Positions 45,101 to 60,100 of a stretch of 64,000 bases of DNA are shown here, piece by piece. A program made the translations under genes and the position numbers. Source of the DNA: Cydia pomonella. Its lineage: Eukaryota; Arthropoda; Insecta; Lepidoptera; Tortricidae. Location: NCBI RefSeq assembly GCF_033807575.1, contig NC_084711.1, positions 8,370,001 to 8,434,000 of the forward strand. Direction: 5' to 3'. The stretch's first letter is position 1. Each line of letters opens with the position of its first letter. The notes beneath the pieces are model-generated. The model ran no database searches and was not told where the DNA came from. It worked only from the letters and a program-made list of their open reading frames with translations.

Positions 45101-48100
45101 GAACTCTTTGATAAAACAACGCAACCTAATTGTGTTTGAGGTTTTTAGAATTGTCTCGATGAGTATTAGTTGCCTGTGGAAACATGAGTATTAGTTGCCT
45201 GTGGAAAAAAAATACAGTCAGCGATAAAAGCTTGTACCAAAAATGAAATATTTGTCAATAACTTTTTTTGCAAAAACTACAGAGGCATTAGCTTACTCAG
45301 CGTCGTCGGCAAATTGTATGCAAAGATATTGATTGAAAGAGTAGTGAAAGAAACCGATGAGAAAGTATGGGATGCACAAGCGGGATTCCGAAAGGGTATG
45401 GGATGTACGGATCAAGTCTTTTCCCTGCGATGCATAGCCGAAAAGTATTTGGCCAGAGGTCAAAAGGTCTATTGCGCTTTCGTGGATTTGGAAAAGGCTT
45501 ATGACAGAGTGGAGGAATGAACTTTGATCGGTACTGTCGGACCCATACAGGATTGAGCGGTCGTCTCATTCAGCCACTGAAATCGCTCTATGAGGATTCC
45601 ATTTATAATATTGCTTGTGTGAGAGTAAACGGATCGTACATTGAGTGGTTTAGCATCGAAAAGGGTGTTAGGCAAGGATGTGTAGCGTCACAGTGGCTGT
45701 TTAATCTATTCATGGACAGTAGTATGCATGATTTGAGAAATGATGAATGTGGGCTGAGAATGAGTGGTTTACTCGTCAAATGTCTTCTTTACGCTGATGA
45801 CCTGGTATTGCTGGCGTCATCGCATGAAGAATTGCAGGAGATGGTAACTAGAATGTATAGATCTTTTTAAAGGAAAGGAATGAGAATAAATGTGAGCAAG
45901 ACGAAAGTAATGGTATTTGAAAAGGGAGAAAGTATGACAAACTGTGAAGTTTTGATTGGTAAAGAAAGAGTTGAACAAGTGAAAGAGTTTGTGTATCTGG
46001 GAATCTTGTTCACTAGGGACGGTAAACATGATGAAGACATTGAAGAGTGAATGCTGGAAATCGTGTGAATGGGGCACTCAACGCTTTTATGAGCAGCCAG
46101 AAGGTGTCGCAAAAAGCACGGTTGGCTGTGCATAGAGGGGTGTTGGTGCCTACACTTATGTATGGTAGCGAAAGTTGGGTATGGTAGAAGAAACAGCAGA
46201 GTCAAGTGAATGCAGTGGAAATGAGAGCGTTGAGAAGTGTGTGTGGTGTAAAATTACAAGATCGAATTAGGAACAGTGTGATAAGGGAAAAGTGTGGACT
46301 GAACGAAGATGTAGTGACAACAATTGAGAAAGGTATGTTGAGATGGTTTGGACACGTGTAAAGAATGAGTGAAAGAAGGTTAACAAAGAGAGTGTATAAG
46401 GGAGAAGTAGAAGAGGGAGCTGGAAGGGGTAGACCTCGGTGGACTTTCTCTGATCAAATCAGGGAAATCCTGAAGATAGGCCAGGTCAAGAGCACCCTAA
46501 ACCGACGAGCGTGTCTGAGGAATGTCATGAAAGTGAAGGAAGCGAAAGAGGTATGTCAGGATCGTAGCAAGTGGAAATCCGTAGTCCCTGCCTACCCCTT
46601 CGGGAAATAGGCGTGATTATATGTATGTATGTAACTTTTTTTTTCTTTTTAGGAAACATGATTTCGCAAAGCCGCAAACGCATGATCAGCGCATCAGGTG
46701 CCCTGAACATTCTGGGCACTGTATTAGGCCCGCCGTCTACCAACAATGCTTCCCTGGCTTTGCTGTGGGGCGCCACTGGAGAGCAGGAGTGGACGCCCGC
46801 CCTTACTACAGGTCAGTACAGATTCACAATGTATTCGTGAGTGAGTTTGATATGTATATGCTTGCTTTCGTTTTTTTGTTTCATTGAAAAACTTGGACGT
46901 TTTTGGTAAATTTTTAAATACTAATTAAAATCGTGAAGTTCTTGGATGTATAAGTATAAACAGTGTAACATACGTTGATCATGTATTGCCATCAATCATT
47001 ATAACCAATCATTATCAGCCATTTCGGGACGACGGTCATGCGAGTTAAATATACTTGTTCATTTTTTTCTTTAAATACTCGAACTAAAATATTTTAAAAT
47101 ACATATTAGCAATTAAATATTGATTTGTTTAATGATTTTTTTGCTCCGCCTCGCATCGCGGCTTCAATCGAAATGTTCCTTAAGAAATCGAACTAAAACT
47201 AAATTTTCAATTAAAATAATCGGTTGTTTTATAAAAATAGATCCTATTTTACAAAACTACAAGTTACAACACGAGACAATCATAAGGCCTCTCACCAACC
47301 AGCTAATCTCGTAAGAATATGACAAGTTTTATAAAATAGGACACTTTATTAGGGCAGGCACATAGTTCCATAAACCCTGTAATTATAAATAAATAAATTC
47401 ATTTATTTCGACCAACTTAGAATCATGAATTATGATTAGTGGCAAATCATGTTCACTTCTATACTAATCGTTCACCTCATTTCTAATGTTTCATGATATC
47501 GTCGCATTGATACCGCGTTGGATGTTCGGGGACAAAGCGAACCGAGCCATAGGTTTGATATTTAGCTCATTTATGTTTGCATCGAGTAGCTAACGCGTAG
47601 ATATATTTATAATATTTATTATGGTCTCCTGTGTCACTACTGCGTACATTCTTATTTACTTTTACTAAAGTAAGCATGAAGAATCTCATACATTGACCTG
47701 GCTGTGCTTATCTCTATTTATTGCACGCTCGTAATTATATTGCTATCCCGCCTATGCTTGCGGCGGCACTGTGCAAGTGGGACGGCAATATAATAATGCG
47801 CGTGCGATCGAGATAGGAAATAAAAGGAATAGGTGGTATCAATGTAGTAAATTTCGTGTGCTTAGCATCCGTTCTTTACTCACAAGTACCCTAGTGTCAC
47901 GGAACAGTTGCTGTTTTTCAACGATGAAAGTAGAAAACAGCATTTACCGTAATTTTAAAACTAATACGGGACTTAATCGCGTAAACTTACGTTTATTATA
48001 TGGCCTGACGTTTCGAACGTCTGCCAGCGGTAGCATCATGGTTCCATTTTTATCACTTGTCACTATGCCTGTCACTTTCGCGCTTACATACTTGGTAGAA

Positions 48101-51100
48101 CGTGACAGGCATGGTGACAAATGATAAAGAGCCGACCATCTTAGCCCTACTGCACAGGCAGACAGAAAATTATGAATGACAATCGTGTTGGTTTCAATTA
48201 ATATGTAACATTTAAAAATAAAAAAAACTTATTTAAGTCTTACAGACCTATTTTTAAAGCTGCAATATGACCTATTTTTTCTAGTGGTCATGAGCATTTG
48301 TTTTGACAAAAAATGTGTCCAACATTGTTTTAAAAGTACCCTATGTGCTTGAAAATAAGGTCGACTTATAATGTGATCCAAATGGTTTAAGATGAAATGT
48401 TCTTGCCAACTGGTGTCGTGGTGTGATGCAGGGACCGTGGGCCAAACAAACGCTTTGGGGTGATATTTAGTACATGCAAGTAGTGTAGAATTTTCACATA
48501 AAGCTGATAAAAAAACTTTATATATATGCTTCTAGAACATTATAGACACTGAAAATTTAGCTTATTTTATTATAAACAAATACAATGGGGTTATAAAATT
48601 TATCGCACATAACATTAGCTGCAAGTATAAATATATACTTAAAGTTGCATGTGTACTAAGATTACCCTCTCATGGCCGGTTTCGATTGAATGCTTGAAAG
48701 AAAATTCACCGCATTCACCTTGATTCATTCATTCCATACTCATCTCTCGCCATCAGTTTCCACGCTTATTAATTTTAAATAGCAGTGTAACTTCTGCCTT
48801 ATATGTTTTAACTTTTATTCACTTATTCATATATGCTTCATATAGCATGACTTAGGTTAACAATTAACACTTTTTTGTAGGTATAGGTACGTTTGTTTTG
48901 AGACGTTTGTTGGTAATTGAGACAATTTTAAAAAGTCCTGAATAGTCCAGACTTTACGATTTAGATAGATAATATAAACTGTCTATAACAATATCGATGT
49001 ACGATGTACAATACTCACTAAAAATATTGATGTTTAACGCTCTTTCTATAATAGTATTCAGTAGGTAACATTAAAGACATTAAATTAATATCATTAATTT
49101 AATACAAATCATAGCGTTGATCCGCATTTACCTTGAAAATTAGTGTTGCAATCTTACACATATACAAAAACATTTAGTGTCAATTTTCAATACTTGACAA
49201 TTAGAACCCAATCTTTTAATACGTAAAATTTTACTTGTGATTTTATCATTTCGGGCAGGTGTGGACTGGAAATCGCTTACTATCCCAGCTTGCCTGCCGA
49301 TCACAACCGACTACTTCCCTGACAAGCGATCTCTTCAAAACGACTACCTTGTGTCAGACTATAACCTGCTGCCTGATGATGTGAATGCGGACTTTGCACA
49401 GAACAGAGCTATTTACAAGGAACCTTTGACTACTATGGAAGTTTTTAAAGAGTTGGTGTCGCAGAGGTTGGCTCAGGTACGTTTTAGGCTTCCTGCAGAT
49501 TACGATCGACTATTACGACAATCGGTCTCTTCAGGGCGACTACCTTATGTCAGACTACAATTTACTCCCAGATGACCATCTTCCATGTGTAATTTGTAAT
49601 TTGAATTAGCTTCATGCCGCCCAATGTACATTAAGATGTACCTATACACTTTGTTTTAATGGAATGTAAACCTTTCTTTCTCGCACCAAACGAACGTTTA
49701 CAATTATAGGAAAAACTCCTTTCTTCTATGAGCTGCTAGGTCCTTTAATCAGCTTTGCAAACGTTATGATCTCATCGATCGGTTCTGTGATAGCTTTAGT
49801 TCAATACGAAGACTAAAGAGCCCAGATTTCTCCCACTATTAACGCTTATGTAATTCTATCTTGTTTCTTACTCTTTTTTGTTATTGTCGTTTAATGTTTA
49901 AACTCATTCTCACTGTCAAGCAAGCAACATAAAGTAGCATTTATGTTGTCTCGTTATATTTTCGAACAAATTAAATTCTATCCAACTAAGTTCTAACTTC
50001 AATAACACAAATTTTGTATGGTGGGTGGCACGAGGTTAGACAAACCGTCCCGTTCTAATCATTAACGAAAGTTTAGCGTATTTTCACACATATCTTATTT
50101 TTATAGAAAATGTTCTAATGGCAGGGGTTCCAACTAATAGTGGGTGTGAGCGAAAGTGATGTGATTGAGGCGCACTGTCCGTCGACGCCAGCACCGCCGC
50201 CTTCCAAGGTAAATACTAAGTAATATTATTATTTTTACAGTACATATTACTACTACATTACCACACTAGTGCAATAATTAGCATATTAAGTAACTATGTC
50301 CAAAATTTAAATGTGCAAATAACAATTTCCTATTTGTTGCACTTATATCTTAATGTACTTTTAGAACCCCGCATTTAATCCTGAATTAAATAATGCTTGT
50401 ATAATGGGGTTTGTAGTGTCCAAAAAAGTGTAAACGCTGTCTCTGTTTATTTTAGAATAATTTACATCGCATCTCGCATTTTTAATCCATTGCCTACTCA
50501 TAGTTATTATTTAACAACCGTTGTAAATTTTTAAGGTGGCACCGCAACACAGCAAGCCCGTCAACCAGGCGCCTACCAAGAGGTTCCTACTGTCCATCGG
50601 GAGAATATTCCATAAGCTGACACTCGTTGGCTCCACAATCACAGTAACAAGATACCGACCGAGGTAAACTATGATCTTCTATATGATTTTGGTTGAATAG
50701 CTTTTTCTAATGATCTTTGTTATGTTTATTGAGTATATTTTAAATGGTTAGCGAGCCGCAGAACAAGGCAGGTAAAACGAAAAACTAAAAAGAAAACTGC
50801 ATCTTGGAATATAATTGTTAGTGGAGCATGTAGAAGTCATTTTCACTTTTTTATTATAATTTCTGTTACTGATTGTCTTTTAGACATCCGTACCCGCCGT
50901 TCAATATCCACTACCGGTACCGGTTCCACGCGCCGAACCACGACACGTACGAGGTGTCATGGGTGTCCTTCACCACGGAGAAGCTGGAGAACTACAACTG
51001 GAACTACATGGACCACTACATTTGCACCCGCGGAGACACCGACTTTGCTCTTGTCGAGGTGAAACTGAGTTATCAACTTTAAGCAATTGTACTTGCTGCA

Positions 51101-54100
51101 TGCAGTTATAGATTTGATAAGACATCATACAGCAAACGCCTCTTTTTAACATGGGTGGATAGAAAGAGACGGACGCTCTTTTCCTGTCGTAAATTCTCTA
51201 CGATTTTGAGGAATACTTATTTGGGTTTCATCCCAGATTGATTTTTTATTATTGGGCTCACCTGAAGTAAAATTAATCTCATACGTTTTTATCGTCAGTG
51301 GTAAACAAGCCTCATCTGATGGTAAGGGGTCACCATAGCCTATATCATCAGAAAAGTCCATCCAAGACAAAGAGGACGGTTGCATGATTTCGAAGCGATA
51401 TTTTCCTGAAGTTTTTAAATATGCCGTGTATTGATAATTTTGCTTTCTGAGGACAGCGAACGCTTTGAAATTACTATACAAATTTTTGAAACGACTATAC
51501 CTACATTCATTTTTGAAGCTGTCCTAAGTCAAAACTATCTAACATTCTAACTTCCTTCAGGCTCTCAAATACTGGCGGTTCCGCACCCTCCTACTGCCCC
51601 TCCACAACCCAGCCACCAAGCAAATCCTGGAAGACGAGTCCACTCACTGCGACATTTACCCCACACCCACGCGACAAGACTTGGATCAACTCACGGACGG
51701 CTTTCTCAAAATGACCGAGTCGTACTTCAATAAGGTCAAAAGGCCTAATAAGCAGAGGGTAAGTGTTACTATAGTTGAAACAAGAAGAATATATTAAATG
51801 AGAAAGTTAAATATTTAAGAGGCAAATCTTTTTAGGCTTGAAACATTGACATAAAGATTCACTTCAACTTATTTCGGCGATATAAATATCTGTAAAACTA
51901 TCTGATGTCCTATTAATGTCAACGGCAATACGAATGATTTGCTTCTATTATAATATTATAATAATTCTCATAAATAAATATTTAATAATTATTCTAGATT
52001 ATTACATACATGAATTTAAAGTTAGATTGATTGAAATAATATATGAACATTTTAGTTTTTATACAGATATTACTCTGCGTACATTGTATATAAAGTAAAT
52101 GTATAATTAGTATATAAAATTTACTGTACATACGTTTTGTAGCATGACAATTTTATTTGCACTTTTTAAGTATTGTAGTTACCGCACTGCATGGTTGTAT
52201 CAATGCACTAAACTATTTTAGTTCTATTGTAGCCCTTAACCAGTGCCCGAATATTTTGAGATTCTTCTCTTAATAACTTACACAGTAAATACTAAATGGA
52301 AACAAACATGAAATTGAAATATATCCCGAGAATGTGTTGTAAATCGCACGCGACCTGTTATCGAATGACCTATATTTTCATGTCTATTTTTTCCTTTGCC
52401 TGATAAAGGGCATAAACTGAATTTTGTATGTATTGTCGGTATAATCCTTGTATAACTGCATCGGGGATAACACAAGGCCCCCTTTGATATTTGTCAAGTC
52501 TCGTCAAAAATCGGCTCGTGTGTATGCCATATTATCGCGCGCAATGGGTGCTACTATTTTGGAAACAATTAGCCGGATAAAAGCCGGTTAGAAATTTTAA
52601 GGCTGTACACTACACTACTGTGCAGTTTAATTTAATTATTAAGTATCACTGCATAAATAACTGCATCATATTAATACAATGATGATGATGAAATGTAAAG
52701 GTCACTAAATAAATGCACAATCATCTCTGAAACCATTAAAAGCGTGCTTAAATAAAGCATCAGACCGTCTAGCATGAGTTGCGTTCTCGCGCGCGAGTCC
52801 ATACTTGAAGTCGCGCTAGATGTATGGAGTCGCGCGCGAGAACGCAACTCATGCAAGTAACTGCAGGTCTGATGCAAGAAAGTTTAAAAATTGGCTATGC
52901 AAGGATTAATCCGACTCTCACGCGTATGTATGTATTATTTAAATCTCTTCGAAATGCACGCCAGTAATTTCCTGTTTGGGTCCGAAAGCATGTTATTAAC
53001 TCGAAAGCTAACTGTAAAATACAAATTGGCGTCAATCGGTGGAGGAAGTAGATCAAAATTCCAAATTCGAGTACAAAAACGCCTCGCGGCCGCGGCTCTC
53101 AATCCTGTATTGAAGCGTCGCGTTGAATGAGGCTACAGTTTGACGGGGGCGGGTGTAGAATAGCGGATTGAGTTGTGGTGGCTTCAGATGGCGCTCGGCG
53201 GCTGCGACAGCGCGCTCACGCGGCGGCGCCACTCGACGTCCATCCTCAGGCCCAGCGCCCAGGTACTGGCGGCACTCGCGGCCTAACGAGCGAATGAGAC
53301 TTGCACCCGACACTCCCCACATTCCTCGACGCGGAATCGATATCAAGCACACTTCTTATAATACGCTGTACGGATAACCTCGGCTGTGATCGTTGGCCAT
53401 ACAGATGTTTTGTACTCCTTTTAATAGACAAAATAACTAGATCTACACTGCATCCGGTCATCCCCTGTGACGTAATTTTGTAATCGGAAATTCTGCTTGA
53501 AGAACATTAATTGCTGGTGACGTTGACGTCCGCGTCAAAATAAAAAACTAAGATTTTTGCCCTATTATTTATTTTCTCGATTTCGCGTCGATAAATGTGG
53601 TTAGGTCCGAATCTAGTATTAGTAAAAAACCCCTCTTGGATTTAGCCCCATAACAGATGATTTTATTGTAGCGTGGCGTTCTAAAATCCCTTTTTGTTAC
53701 ATTAAAGTTGTACACTCAGCTGCAGAGAAAGGATACCCTCGAAAATAAACCCTCTGCATAGAAATTTATATGCAAAGGTGCTAAGCTAATAGTATTGCTG
53801 ACTGTACCTAAACTAATAAGTAACAACTACAACATAAACCGAAATAAATGCAATTAAATATATCTGTCATTTGAGTATTTTTATCTGGTATAAGGAAAAG
53901 TCTCCAAGGAAAAGTCCGATATGCTTCGGTTTTCCTTTCAACATTCTCGCGTCACGTTTCTCAGTTATGTTTAAATTTTGTAACTAGTGTCTAAAATACA
54001 AATCATCGTTAACCAAAACAAAATTTACTAACCTAATCATTCCGCTCGTTAGCCCGAACGACAGACGATTTTTATTTCTAGGACAATCAAAATTTTCCGT

Positions 54101-57100
54101 TATAACTTTATGTTTCGTGGCATATTCTGCGCACAGATTGTTTTATTGGCTCGACGAAAAAAAAATAAACTGGAAGAATAATTAACATTTTAAAACCGGC
54201 GATTGGCATTTTAATATTCCCTGCATATAATTTTAACCCTCAGGAACTAATTGTAATAAATCTTCAACATTGACAGCCGCAATACTAAATTTCTTTGAAT
54301 CACAATGTATATTCAGTAGGACGGGTTCGCAGGTGCATTTTCCTTATTCTACCCTTATAACTTTGATTACGCACCGTATTTAGGTACCGTTGTAGGAACG
54401 ATACCAATCTTCTTCCAGATTTGGAGCAGAATTGTAAATGTGAAATGCGTCATTGCACTGCTTATTATAAACTTATGCGATTAAAATGCACGGATTGCAC
54501 TTAAATACTGTGATATTTTTGCTGGCTTATTTTTAATTTATTTTTCATTAGTTGAATTGTCGCCTGTGTGTGTCGATGACGAACGAACATAACGAATTTG
54601 CTTTTTGAACCCGTACAATAAAAACAAGGAATAGGTGATTCAAACTAAAAATAACAAGTTTATGCTAGTTCACTCATAATTGTATGGATCATACTTTTTT
54701 ATAAATGTGCTGTGTTGTACCACAGAATGGATAAAATTCAGTGCTTGATAGTAAGCCACAAATGTCCTGATATATCCGACATAACAAATTTTAAACCTTG
54801 TTTTATGACCGATATAGGTGCTAAAAGTTCATTATAATACAAAACCAGATAGAACGAGTAATTTTGGGCAATCGAATTATTATTTTAGTATTTTGGATAT
54901 GATAGATATACCTAATACATAAACCAAAAAGAATTGATTATAACGAATAGAATCAGGCGTTACTTTGCGTTAATCCATATTAATGAAAAAAACAAAATTA
55001 CTTACTTTGCTAATCCGCCAAAAGTTAACGTGCTACCCCGTTATACTTACTTGCGTATTTTTACATGCAATTAATGTTCCCACCCTCGCACCGCAAAAAT
55101 AAATACGCAAATAAATATAACAATCCACCACCGACAATACCGACCGGTGGTGGATTGTCATAATATAGAGAGGTAAAGTATAAGAAAAAAACGTGCCCCT
55201 TGACATCCAAACCAGATACCGCTGTACTGCGCCATATCTTCTGCGGTCACTAAATTGTAAAACGTCAATTTTGACAATCAGAGTTACCGCAAAATGTATG
55301 TTGTTGTACAGCGCCATCTCGTTTACCTATCAAATTCTAACCACGAAATTGTCTTAGATTTTACACATCTTTCTCAATCAATGTATCTTTGCTAAAACAG
55401 AACATTGTAGTAGATTTCTATTTATTATATACCTACCAAAAATTGTAGAAAAGCGGTCTGCCCTCTAAAATTCAAATTGAGTTTCCATATTTCGCCCGAG
55501 TCCATTCGTTATCGATAACAATTTTATTAATTTATGTTCGTTCGTCGTCGTCCCGGCCGCCGTGTCCTCATGTTAACGTGTGGTGTGGTGTCAGGGCGGA
55601 GTGAGCTCGCCGTTCCGCGAGCGCGTCGGCAGCACCCGGCTACCGGACCGGCCGCGGCTGCGCGTCGAGGCTATGTCAGTACCGCACCAACCCGCAACGC
55701 TTACTTACACTGATATATCTTATTTCTTTATCTTTTAGAAGTGAAGCTAAAATCATATTTCCATCACTTTCGCTCTAGCGGCAACCGAGTGAAAAAGACG
55801 ATTTAAATATTAGGCAACCAGGACGGGTTATTGTCTTCTATTTACACGATGAACTATCCACGCTCTCTGACAGAACAAGCTGTACCTTAATGGAACCAAA
55901 TCACTTTCCAAGAGCGTTCTTCTTTTTAATAGTCAGTTATTCCTCGTAGCGATTAGCTTTTAGTTCACAACACAATATGTCGCTGTGAATTATTTAATAT
56001 CAATTTCTTTTCTGTAATCATTACTCTTGACTATTTCGAATGTTTTCCAATTAGTTTATTAAAGGTAGTGATTTGATTAAATAATTTGAAAATGTTACGG
56101 GTTAGAATAAATTACGTAGAAGTATTTATATTGTTTAAAAAATTAGTTTGTCGCTTGTAGCGGGCATGGTTTGCGGTTCTCTAAATGAAGCACTTCATTC
56201 GCTTCTTATGTATTTATTTATGTTATGTATATTTTATTCTTCATGTGCCTATATTATATTTATGTAACCTTATTTGCCTATATGTTTATTTACCGATGTG
56301 ACGTTAACTGTCCTTTTTGTTGTTACACCTTTTAGCAGGGTTAAATCTACAGCGTTTTTCTTCCAATTTAATTTTATGGACTAAAGCAATTTTCTTTTAC
56401 AGATTTTGTCACGATTCTATTAACGAATATTCCTTTATTTCTATCTTATGCTATCATTGAGTGGAACGCTTGTGAGCTCCCTTGGTTGCTTGTACCCTTA
56501 CCTACCGAATGTTTCATTCCAGCAAGTTTCACCTACTAAGTCACTAAACACTAGTCAGAGCAACAAGTAAGTAAGACGAACGCTTTCATCACTCATTTCT
56601 AGATTGTAATTATCTTTATTTCCTGGTTTCTGGTTGGCATTAAAGAAGCAAAACTTGCTTCACTACACTTATTCTTGGGACCACCGTTTTTTATTTATTA
56701 TTCACTGGACTTTCGAAACTTATGCAATGCAACAAAAAAATACATACGGTCTAAGCAAGAAGGCAAGTCCGTGAATTACGATCGATATCGTTGACTTAAC
56801 ACAACGATTTCTTGTCTGTATGGATTTTAATTAAAGTAGGTGATTGGTAATAATGTGTACCTACTACAAATATTTCACTTCTGATCAGCGTGTGTTAAAT
56901 TCCAGAAATAATCCTAAATTGGAAATTTAAAAAAAAATAATCCTAAGTCGTACTTTACTTCTAAAACAACTTTTGTTTCTGATGTGTCAACTAAACTTGC
57001 TTCAGCTGAATATGGCTTGCGAATTGTATTTCAGATATAACTATGTGCTTATACAGCCCGTTTGAGATGCTAACACCATTTATATATTTCAGGGCGGCGG

Positions 57101-60100
57101 CGAAAACTGTTTTAGAGAGGACGCAGTCACAAACAGGCGAATCGGATGACACATACGATGACAGGTTTAGATATTCAACTTGCAATTATTTTATACAGTT
57201 GTGTTTCTGTTTTAGGGCTCTTCTTGTATGCATAATTATTGAGTATTGCGCACTAACTCCCAAATAGAACCTCTAAATATGCTCCCTATGTATCAAATGT
57301 TTTGTTTAGTTAAGCTGCCCGAAGTTATTTGTTTATTAATCAAACCAAATTCTTCATTGTGCAGCCGATCTCACATAATCAAGTACACTTCATAGGTTTA
57401 AGTTGGCGCAGGGGAAATATATTAAATCTGCCATACAAACGTGTGGCTTCTAAATTTATCCTTTTCAATGAAACAACCCTCTTTATATAACCAACGATCG
57501 GCTGACAAAATAGCTGATCGTACTTTCAACTTCGTCATATCAAATTAAGAATTCAACTACTGGGGCCATTGTGGTTAAACCTTCTCAATCTCACAGTGTG
57601 GTAGAGCCGAAGCTGAAATCTACCGCATCGCTAGCAGACATCGTGGAGCGCATGCGGCACCCACAGCTGGGCGTGGGCTTCCTACAGCAGACCGTGAGCC
57701 TGCCGTCGCACGCCTTCGTCTCCATATACGCCATACACTGGCTCCAGGCCAATGTGGAAGGAGTAACTTATGAGAAGGCCACGCATATCATGGAGGTAAG
57801 AGTGCTATTTGTCAAATACATCTTTTGTCCCCCTCATAAAATAGGGAATTGTTGTGAAAATTTGATTATTGGGATTAGTGGGCTTCCTACGGCAGACCGT
57901 GAGCCTGTCGTCGCACGCCTTCGTCTCCATATACGCCATACACTGGCTCCAGGCCAATGTGGAAGGCATAACTTATGAGTAGGCTACGCATATTATGGAG
58001 GTAAACTTGTCATCATCTGATTTAAAAAACAAAGAGATCCCGGCCCTATACACCAAGGTCTTCTAATGAAACCCAGAACGCCGGTCCTCCTTTTAATAAA
58101 ATGTCTATATACCTACTTACTTTACACACCACACTGGCTTCAGGCATATCACAGAGGTAAAATTGACATCATTTGACATTCTCTAAATGTCTCTCCGTTC
58201 TCAGTCCAAGTAATTCTCGGAATTAACGCTCTCCGCCCTTTAGTACGTTCTCGCAATTTTAATATTCCTTTTCTCTTTAAATCTGCCACATGTAGGTAAA
58301 AATGTACAATAAAATCTATCCACGGACATTTTGTTAAAGATCGCTATTTCAGATTATCATATTATAATAATTGGCCAAAAACCAGTCGTTTTTAGTCATG
58401 TATGTATGTAAATGTTTGACACTTGTTTTCTATTTCAGAAAATGTTACAAGAGAAAGTGATATGCCACGCTTCTGGCGACACCACCAAGCGTTTTGTCGT
58501 CGGGTACTACATGTATCATATCCTACCTCAGAAGAAAGACAAAGGTGAGAGAAAAACTCTATATGATGAAATTACCCATGGTATCCATAATAAGACCTAC
58601 TTAACTGGCATCCGTTTGAAAATAGTTATTTGTGTAACAAGAAAACAATGTTGGAGTTTGAGTTTCGAGTTGAAAATAATTATCAGGGGCCCAAAAACTT
58701 TTGCCTCGTGTAGCACACGACTTTTTATCTCACGTGTTGGAATATAAAAAGGGAAAAATAGTGTATTCGCGAGTGTGATGAAAAATATTGTGTATAACAT
58801 CTACTTTGGTTAACAATTTTAGCCATATAAACTTTTTAACAGACAAAGTCTTCTATAACTTAAAAGAATTTTATAACTATGTAAACCTAAATATACATTA
58901 AAATATAGTTTAAGATAAAATATTAAAACCTAGTTTAAGATAAAAATAATTGTATGCCCGAGAAGGGTAAAACTGTTGATACTCATCAAAAAATTTACCT
59001 AATAGTCATATTCTTGTACCTACACAGTTTACACAATAAATATTTCTGATTCTGATTCATATCGCCTTTATTGCTGGTTGCCTGATTTTAAGCATAAGAT
59101 TCTGTGTTAGTTTCTGGCGGCTCTAATTTACAATTTTGCTTCCAGACCCAACAGACTACGTCCGACCCCTCGGCGACCTCCAAAGCTTCGAGAACGAGTG
59201 GATGGAAGTAGAAGTCCTCGGGCCACGATCACCGCTCGTGCCGCACGAGGCCAGCTCCGGCGCCCTCGACATCTCCGGCTGCAGCCCACTAACGGACCTC
59301 ACCGGCGTGCCTGCCTTCCTGTGCGACAACATCGACCCCGACTACATGCACTGCGACAACGATAACGACAGTCAGTACCATAATTGAATAACTATGTACT
59401 AGCGAGTACGAAGCTACATATTAAAAGCGTTTCACTCCATTGCGTCATTGAACTATTTGCCTATGCTACCCCTGAACTAGTAGAATGCAGAACGAGTTGT
59501 ACCTGAACACTAGATGGAAATAATTACAGAACATATCGTGGGGCTGTATTGGCTGCTTGACTAGATGGCACCCAATGGCGCAGATATAAGTACTAGAAAA
59601 CATGTTCCTTGTCATTTTTACCTCGATTAAATAGGGATGGCAACATCGCAATCAAAAACCGTGCACCGAGTCATGATGAAATTAGTCCATTGTCTATGAA
59701 ACTAGGTCGAACTTAGACTTATACAACGATTAGGTCTTAATATGAGTAGAATCCTTTGCGTGGCCACATTGTATAAGAATATTATTTCTGCTTGTTTCAT
59801 AATGCATTTTGTGTATGTGTTATCACAACTCATTACATTGAATCGTGCTCGTTAATTTCTATATACAATAATTAATTTAACGCACGCTACTGATATCAGT
59901 TTGATTATGGTAACGCTTACAAGTTACAACTAGGTATACCCGATAGCACTGGTTCATTGACATGGAATAATCAATTTATTTATTTATAGTATGGCAAATT
60001 TACACTGTGTTTTCAATATTTACATGCAGATTTGACTATTTTCAATCAAAGAAAAAAAAAGTAGTCTTCAAATACGCATATTCTTACGGCATTCGTAAAG

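Noticed and set aside
49237..49575. Single open frame covering exon 12 and the DNA after it
   Set aside because: The frame continues only by chance through the donor into the echo copy. The GTACGT donor at 49477 fits phase with exon 13 and the family protein.
53053..53377. Opposite-strand open frames in the GC-rich island as genes
   Set aside because: No recognisable domain, both strands are open merely because stops are rare in GC-rich DNA, and there is no start or splice context.
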